In this document: positions 6,884-10,952 of the stretch, piece by piece
Layout: each line of letters opens with the position of its first letter
Numbering within the stretch: position 1 is the stretch's first letter
Origin: Phycisphaerae bacterium
Lineage (GTDB): Bacteria; Planctomycetota; Phycisphaerae; Phycisphaerales; SM1A02
Length of the DNA: 10,952 nt
NCBI GenBank assembly: GCA_002690755.1
Contig: NZFT01000004.1
Span: forward strand, 1-10,952
Direction: 5' to 3'
Made by a program: the position numbers and the translations under genes
The notes under the pieces: model-generated
Seen by the model: the letters and a program-made list of their open reading frames with translations, nothing else
Told to the model about the DNA's origin: nothing
The model's database searches: none

Positions 6884-8323
6884 ATGTCCCACGAATCACA
6901 TCACTGCGGTCGGTTCCTCGCAGGTGCGACCACCCGGCGCGACATGCTTCGTCAGGTCGCCGGTGGGTTCGGGCTCGCCGCGTTCGCAGCGCTGGGACAC
7001 GAGGAACGCGCCGTCGCCACGAGCCCGAACCGCATCGCCCGCGACGGCATGCTTCCGTCACCACATCATCCCGCGAAGGCCCGCAGCGTGATCTTCCTCT
7101 ACATGGACGGCGGTCCCGGGCAGATGGACACCTTCGATCCGAAACCGCGACTGACCGACATGCACGGCAGGCCTTTTCCGATGGAGAAGTCCCCGACCCA
7201 GTTCGATTCCAACGGCAACTGTCTGGGGACGCCCTGGGACTTCCGACCCGGCGGCGAAGCCGGCACTCCGGTCTCCGATCTCTTCCCCCATGTCCGGAAG
7301 ATGGCCGACGACCTGCTCGTGGTGCGGTCCATGACCTCGCCCTTCAATGAACACACCAACGCGAACTACTTCCTGCACACCGGACTCGGGCTCGCCGGGC
7401 GACCGTCGATGGGCGCCTGGGCCACCTACGGGCTCGGCAGTGAGAGTCGCGATCTCCCGGGATTCGTGGTGCTGGATGGCGGCCTCATCCCGCCGGGCGG
7501 GCTCGAGTGCTTCGGCAACGCCTACCTTCCCGCGACGCACCAGGCCTCTGTCCTCCGACCCGCCGACGAAGTGCTTGCGAACGTGAAACCGCGCGAGTCG
7601 ATCGATCGACAACGACGGAAGCTCGGACTCGTGGAGGCGTTCGACCGGGGGATCCGGGCTTCGGGCGACGACCGCATCGAGAGCGCTATCCGAAATCAGG
7701 AGCTCGCCTTTCGCATGCAGTTCGCGGTACCGGAGGCGACGGACGTCGAAGCGGAAAGTGCATCGACCCGCCGCGACTACGGGTTCGAGAGCGATTACGA
7801 ACCAACCCGGATCTTCGGTCGGGAGTGCCTGCTGGCGCGTCGCCTGGTCGAACGCGGGGTTCGCTTCATCGAATGCACCTGCCCGAGGGTGAGTGGTGAC
7901 CGCTGGGATCAGCATGGAAAGCTGAAGGAGGGTCACGAGAACAACGCCCGGGCCGTCGACCAGCCGATCGCGGCCCTGCTCGCGGATCTCAAGCAGCGGG
8001 GATTGCTCGATTCAACGCTGGTGATCTGGGGCGCCGAATTCGGGCGGACGCCGTTCAGCCAGGGTTCCGACGGGCGTGATCACAACCAGCACGGCTTCAG
8101 CATGTGGCTCGCGGGCGGAGGCATCGCCGGGGGCCGGACCTACGGCGCCACCGACGAATACGGATATCGCGCCATCGATAAACCAGTCGAGATCCACGAC
8201 CTCCACGCGACGATGCTCCATCTGATGGGCATCGACCACGAACGGCTCACCGTCCGCTTCGGTGGACGGGACATGCGGCTCACCGACGTCCACGGCAAGG
8301 TGATGCACGACTGGATCGCCTGA
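6884..8323 (+). CDS. DUF1501 protein with Tat signal (PSD1 partner)
   Basis: The 479-residue product belongs to DUF1501 (PF07394), which has an alkaline-phosphatase/sulfatase-like fold. A twin-arginine signal is visible: TTRRDMLRQ at 16-24 followed by a hydrophobic stretch GGFGLAAFAALG, so it should be exported folded through Tat. Family motifs include FLYMDGGPGQMDTFDPKP (71-88), NEHTNANYFLHTGLG (155-169), DRWDQHGKL (339-347), WGAEFGRTP (382-390) and GRDHNQHGF (397-405). The Asp, His and Glu residues in these motifs are the likely metal and catalytic positions. The catalysed reaction is unknown. The ATG at 6884 was chosen because the Tat signal starts just after it; the same frame is open further upstream but there overlaps the PSD1 coding region. 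Only 17 bp separate it from the PSD1 stop, without a clear ribosome site, so translational coupling is likely. Full length and intact. Confidence 0.93.
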   Translation: MSHESHHCGRFLAGATTRRDMLRQVAGGFGLAAFAALGHEERAVATSPNRIARDGMLPSPHHPAKARSVIFLYMDGGPGQMDTFDPKPRLTDMHGRPFPMEKSPTQFDSNGNCLGTPWDFRPGGEAGTPVSDLFPHVRKMADDLLVVRSMTSPFNEHTNANYFLHTGLGLAGRPSMGAWATYGLGSESRDLPGFVVLDGGLIPPGGLECFGNAYLPATHQASVLRPADEVLANVKPRESIDRQRRKLGLVEAFDRGIRASGDDRIESAIRNQELAFRMQFAVPEATDVEAESASTRRDYGFESDYEPTRIFGRECLLARRLVERGVRFIECTCPRVSGDRWDQHGKLKEGHENNARAVDQPIAALLADLKQRGLLDSTLVIWGAEFGRTPFSQGSDGRDHNQHGFSMWLAGGGIAGGRTYGATDEYGYRAIDKPVEIHDLHATMLHLMGIDHERLTVRFGGRDMRLTDVHGKVMHDWIA

Positions 8324-8369
8324 GCGGCGCCTCGGTCCGCGTCACGCCGAAGGCGCGGCGCCGGTCCGC
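8324..8369. repeat. Imperfect direct repeat with hairpin at convergent gene ends
   Basis: GCGGCGCCTCGGTCCGC (8324-8340) recurs as GCGGCGCCGGTCCGC (8355-8369), differing only by a two-base TC. The first copy fills the 18-bp gap between the DUF1501 and DedA stop codons; the second lies in the last DedA codons. An imperfect stem (8327-8335 with 8347-8356, one bulged A) could act as a weak bidirectional terminator, but there is no T-tract. Confidence 0.5.
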
Positions 8370-9016
8370 TGTTCACGAAGCCATGACGCCCGAGCACGGG
8401 GAATGCGGGTCTTGCCGGTCTTGGACCGACGCCACCACGCGACCAGCATCACCAGGATCGTGATCACGAGGATGGCGCCGACGCCGATGGTGACCCAGTG
8501 CAGCGGCCCGCTGGTCGAGAGCCCCCGTTGCGCGGCGTACCCGAGACCGAGCTGGAATCCGACGCTCAGGATCGCCGTCGACAGTTCGACCAGCAGGAAC
8601 ACGCCCCACGAGAGATGCACGAGTCCGCCGACCGCGACGCCGACGGTTCTCGATCCGGGAATGAAACGCGACACGAGCAGCACCCACGTCCCATGCCGGT
8701 CGTAGAGGGCCTTGACCTGAAGGATGCGCTTCGGATGCGCCTGCTTGCGAAACCAGTGCGTCCCGACGAGGCGGCCTCCGAACTTCCGACAGACCAGGAA
8801 CCACAGCGTGTCGCCGCCGGTGACGCCGAGGTAGGCGGCAAGCACCGTCCAGAACATCGGGAACTTCCCGGCCGCGATCTCCCAACCGGCGGGAATGACG
8901 ATGAGATCTTCCGGCAGATGCAGCCCCACGCCCGCGATGACCAGCAGCCCGAACACCGCGATCGGACCGTAGAGGTCGAAGAGATGCTGGACGAAATGGT
9001 CGGCGGTCTCGTGCAT
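8342..9016 (-). CDS. DedA/VTT-family membrane protein
   Basis: The 224-residue inner-membrane protein belongs to the DedA (SNARE-associated/VTT domain, PF09335) family. Hydrophobic stretches lie at about 18-33, 54-76, 110-131, 137-160 and 173-195. Family residues are present: the acidic re-entrant motif LPEDLIVIPAG (34-44), GGD (67-69), and the signature SRFIPGSRT (116-124) with both arginines and the proline. DedA proteins are implicated in lipid scrambling such as undecaprenyl-phosphate recycling and in membrane-potential maintenance; which applies here is not visible. The start at 9016 was preferred because MHETADHFVQHLFDLYGP is a normal DedA opening with a GGGGCGAG purine stretch before it. 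An in-frame ATG at 9082 would add 22 unlike residues and reach into the Lgt promoter. The tail after residue 195 is basic and probably cytoplasmic. It is convergent with DUF1501 and divergent from Lgt. Confidence 0.88.
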   Translation of the reverse strand: MHETADHFVQHLFDLYGPIAVFGLLVIAGVGLHLPEDLIVIPAGWEIAAGKFPMFWTVLAAYLGVTGGDTLWFLVCRKFGGRLVGTHWFRKQAHPKRILQVKALYDRHGTWVLLVSRFIPGSRTVGVAVGGLVHLSWGVFLLVELSTAILSVGFQLGLGYAAQRGLSTSGPLHWVTIGVGAILVITILVMLVAWWRRSKTGKTRIPRARASWLREQRTGAAPSA

Positions 9017-9054
9017 GACTCGCCCCAGAGTATCCACGGTTCCAAGGTCGCCTG

Positions 9055-9067
9055 CTCGAAGGTCGAG
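9055..9067. promoter_or_regulatory. Inverted repeat between divergent DedA and Lgt genes
   Basis: CTCGA-AGG-TCGAG is a perfect 5-bp inverted repeat in the 76-bp gap that must hold both promoters. The word AAGGTCG also occurs twice there (9044-9050, 9059-9065). It could be an operator; TCGA is common in this genome, so chance is plausible. Confidence 0.25.
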
Positions 9068-9092
9068 TCCGCCCCGTAACATTCACCTTCCC

Positions 9093-10103
9093 ATGCCGAC
9101 CCTCGCCGCCGCCTATGTCCACGACCTCTCACCCTTCGCCCTTCGCTTCGGCGACGGGTTCGGGGTCCGGTGGTACGGGCTGGCCTACCTGACCGGCTTC
9201 ATCGCCGGCTGGTTCATCCTCCGCTGGATGGCGAAGACGGGCCGAGGACTGATGAAGCCGGAGCAGGTGGGCGACTTCATGACCTGGATGGTCGTCGGCG
9301 TGCTCGTCGGTGGTCGCCTGGGCTACGTCTTCTTCTATTCCATCGATCTCCTGTGGACGTTCTCCGGCTCGTTCCCGTTCTGGGGCGTGCTCGAGATCCA
9401 CAAGGGCGGCATGGCGAGTCACGGCGGGATCCTGGGCGTGATGGCGGCCTGCATTCTTTATGGACTTCGGAATCGGATCACGCCGTGGCACCTGGTCGAC
9501 TGCGTCGCGATCTGCGCCCCGATCGGTCTCGGACTGGGTCGAATCGCCAATTTCGTCAACGGTGAACTCTGGGGCCGACCACTTTCCGCCGAACGACAGG
9601 CCGATGCCCCGTGGTGGGCCGTGAAGTATCCCGACGAGATGCTCGACCCCGATTTCCAGAACGGGGCGAACGTCGACGGGCTCGCGACCATGGTGTCCAA
9701 CCCGAACGGGGAGTGGGGACGACAGACGCTTCGCGATGCGGTGTACACGGGCCGGTCCGATGTTTCGGATGCGATCGCCTCCTATCTGACCGCGTACTAC
9801 CCGAGCCAGTTGTTTCAAGCCTGCACTGACGGCCTCCTGCTGTTCGCGCTGCTCGCGATCGTGTGGTGGAAACCGCGCAAGCCCGGGATCATCGGTGGCT
9901 GGTTCATGATCGGATACGGCGTGATGCGAATCGTCTCGGAACAGTTCCGCGCCCAGTACCTGACGAACTGGGGCGTCTCGAGCATCTGGCCCGCGGCCGG
10001 CCTCAGCGCCGTGATGATCGCGATCGGACTCGGGATGATCTGGTGGTGCGGCCGTCGGAACGACGATCCGATCGGCGGTCTTCGTCGCCCCGCGACCGTC
10101 TGA
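9093..10103 (+). CDS. lgt: Prolipoprotein diacylglyceryl transferase
   Basis: Lgt transfers diacylglycerol from phosphatidylglycerol to the lipobox cysteine of prolipoproteins in the inner membrane, the first step of lipoprotein maturation. The 336-residue protein shows the family landmarks: RWYGLAYL (26-33), GGRLGYVFFY (73-82), KGGMASHGGILG with the essential His at 110, and the signature GRIANFVNGELWGRP (149-163) containing Arg150, Asn156 and Glu158. YPSQLF (236-241) and GYGVMRIVSEQFR (274-286) follow, with Arg279 and Glu283 matching E. coli Arg239 and Glu243 by motif alignment. The signature Gly of GNF is Ala here, a mild change. It is longer than E. coli Lgt mainly through an extended periplasmic loop at about 164-235. 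The ATG at 9093 was chosen because family similarity begins there; no clear ribosome site precedes it. The gene stands alone, divergent from DedA and convergent with the B12-fold gene. Confidence 0.95.
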   Translation: MPTLAAAYVHDLSPFALRFGDGFGVRWYGLAYLTGFIAGWFILRWMAKTGRGLMKPEQVGDFMTWMVVGVLVGGRLGYVFFYSIDLLWTFSGSFPFWGVLEIHKGGMASHGGILGVMAACILYGLRNRITPWHLVDCVAICAPIGLGLGRIANFVNGELWGRPLSAERQADAPWWAVKYPDEMLDPDFQNGANVDGLATMVSNPNGEWGRQTLRDAVYTGRSDVSDAIASYLTAYYPSQLFQACTDGLLLFALLAIVWWKPRKPGIIGGWFMIGYGVMRIVSEQFRAQYLTNWGVSSIWPAAGLSAVMIAIGLGMIWWCGRRNDDPIGGLRRPATV

Positions 10104-10143
10104 CCCTCGGGACCTTCGATCGGGTTCCGACCGCAAAAGAACA

Positions 10144-10167
10144 CCGCCCGGTCGGGGGACCGGGCGG
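10144..10167 (-). terminator. Strong hairpin terminator, probably bidirectional
   Basis: CCGCCCGGTC and GACCGGGCGG form a perfect 10-bp stem around a four-base loop. On the minus strand it is followed by TGTTCTTTT, a T-rich tract, so it fits a Rho-independent terminator for the B12-fold gene ending at 10223. It lies 40 bp after the Lgt stop and may also stop plus-strand transcripts, although there is no T-tract on that side. Confidence 0.75.
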
Positions 10168-10222
10168 CGCTTCGGAGGGTGTGAACCCTTCGCTTCGCTC
10201 TGGATGGCGTGGTGACGCCGGA

Positions 10223-10924
10223 TCAGGCGGCCTTCGTCGTCTTGCCGCGACCGACGGTGCGCTCTTCGAGGTTCGCCCGGACTTCGGGGTAGGCCTCGAG
10301 CTGCTCCATGAGATCGTCGGGTCCGGTCGCCCAGAGGTCGGCGCCGATCTCTTCGGCGAGGCCCGGGGCTCGGTTGAAGATTCCACCACCGACCACGATC
10401 TGCATCTCGGGGATCGCGTTGATGCCGCGGATCTGATCGATGAGCTGACGGATGCCCGGGGCGTCGGAACCGCCGGAACTGAACATGAGCAGGATGTCGG
10501 GGCGACGCTCGTGAACCTCGGCCATGATGTCGTCGTCGGCGATGTTTCCACCGCCGTAGGTGACTTCATAACCATCGGCTTCGAGCAGATCGGCGATCAG
10601 TCGGCCCGAAAGGTCATCGAGTTCGTTGGGTCCGCAGAACATGCAGATCGATCGGCCGCGGGCGGGCTTGGCTTCGTATCGATCCTGGTTCTGCGAAATG
10701 AGACCGCTGAGGGCCCGAGTCGCGTACTGCTGGGCGAGCCGCGTCATCTGGTCCTGTCGGTAGAGGGTGGTGATGTTGTTGATGGTGGGCCAGAAGACCT
10801 CTCGAGCGATGATGTCCGCGGAGATGTCGTGATCGATCGCGGTCTCGACGAGCCGCCGTGAGGCGTTGCGGTTTCCGGAGACGAGCGAGGCGAAGAGGCT
10901 TTCGATGAAGAGGTCGGTGTTCAT
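10223..10924 (-). CDS. B12-binding-fold protein with altered ligand residues
   Basis: The 233-residue cytoplasmic protein has the two-part layout of methionine-synthase-like cobalamin modules: a helical cap (about 1-80, B12-binding_2-like) and a Rossmann-like B12-binding domain (about 90-212), with YEVTYGGGNI, ILLMFSSGGSD and VVGGGIF. The usual contacts are changed. The DxHxxG region reads ELDDLSGR (101-108), with Asp103 where I place the cobalt-ligating His by analogy with the ELHDLG form. In the cap, LYRQDQ (54-59) replaces LWxxGE, and Gln65-Gln66 stand where Glu-His is normal. A CxxC pair (Cys94, Cys97) sits just before the ligand loop. It may bind base-on cobalamin, heme or nothing. There is no fused DNA-binding or sensor domain, so a partner is likely. 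The C-terminus is basic (GRGKTTKAA). The ATG at 10924 has a good AGAAGGA site. It is convergent with Lgt. Confidence 0.85.
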   Translation of the reverse strand: MNTDLFIESLFASLVSGNRNASRRLVETAIDHDISADIIAREVFWPTINNITTLYRQDQMTRLAQQYATRALSGLISQNQDRYEAKPARGRSICMFCGPNELDDLSGRLIADLLEADGYEVTYGGGNIADDDIMAEVHERRPDILLMFSSGGSDAPGIRQLIDQIRGINAIPEMQIVVGGGIFNRAPGLAEEIGADLWATGPDDLMEQLEAYPEVRANLEERTVGRGKTTKAA

Positions 10925-10927
10925 GTC

Positions 10928-10952
10928 GGTTCCTTCTGGTTCGTGCTGGTTC
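10928..10952. repeat. GGTTC repeated at exact 10-bp period (cut by edge)
   Basis: GGTTC occurs at 10928-10932, 10938-10942 and 10948-10952, one helical turn apart, in the leader of the B12-fold gene. The last two share the longer word CTGGTTC. The array may continue beyond the window. Confidence 0.6.
10931..10937 (-). promoter_or_regulatory. Ribosome binding site of the B12-fold gene
   Basis: AGAAGGA on the minus strand, six bases upstream of the ATG at 10924. It is the best Shine-Dalgarno sequence in the window, suggesting efficient translation. Confidence 0.75.

Noticed and set aside
4836..7064. Minus-strand open frame of 742 codons opposite the PSD1 gene
   Set aside because: Composition is Arg/Gly/Val-rich without motifs, and the plus strand carries clear PSCyt2 and PSD1 domains throughout.
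9017..9082. 22-residue N-terminal extension of DedA from an ATG at 9082
   Set aside because: Residues are unlike the family, and the region is needed as promoter space for divergent Lgt.
9863..10861. Plus-strand open frame crossing the Lgt end and the B12-fold gene
   Set aside because: It spans a strong hairpin terminator and is antisense to a gene with a clear fold and a good ribosome site.

Overview
The window is high-GC bacterial DNA and most resembles a member of the Planctomycetota, probably Phycisphaerae-like. The best evidence is a pair at 3600-8323: a large PSCyt1-PSCyt2-PSD1 cytochrome protein followed by a Tat-exported DUF1501 protein. That pairing is characteristic of Planctomycetota and some Verrucomicrobiota. 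An Lgt gene and a HlyD-type periplasmic adaptor fit a diderm cell. No organism name can be given from the sequence alone.

Layout. (1) Positions 1-2276, minus strand: a long coiled-coil HlyD/RND-type adaptor (609-2276) followed 116 bp later by the N-terminal part of an MFS transporter that runs off the left edge. Together they look like an efflux unit. (2) Positions 2277-2562: a divergent intergenic region holding a 10-bp tandem repeat and small inverted repeats. (3) Positions 2563-3501, plus: a ten-helix EamA/DMT-family permease with a weak terminator-like hairpin behind it. (4) Positions 3600-8323, plus: the PSD1 cytochrome gene and the DUF1501 gene, 17 bp apart, very likely one transcript. 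(5) Positions 8342-9016, minus: a DedA/VTT membrane protein convergent with the DUF1501 gene. (6) Positions 9093-10103, plus: Lgt, the prolipoprotein diacylglyceryl transferase, divergent from DedA. (7) Positions 10223-10924, minus: a small B12-binding-fold protein convergent with Lgt, with a strong hairpin terminator between them.

How the genes relate. Nearly all products act at or across the cytoplasmic membrane: efflux, metabolite export, a DedA-family protein (family linked to lipid scrambling), lipoprotein maturation and exported c-type cytochromes. Only the PSD1/DUF1501 pair and the adaptor/MFS pair look functionally linked. The B12-fold protein is the only soluble cytoplasmic product; its usual cobalamin-contact residues appear replaced.

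I found no tRNA, rRNA, CRISPR array, transposase, phage gene or defence system. The window reads as ordinary chromosome. The points most worth a second look are the B12-fold protein with altered ligand residues and a CxxC pair, the extra beta-rich segment inside the PSD1 protein, and the RPxG repeat tail on the adaptor.
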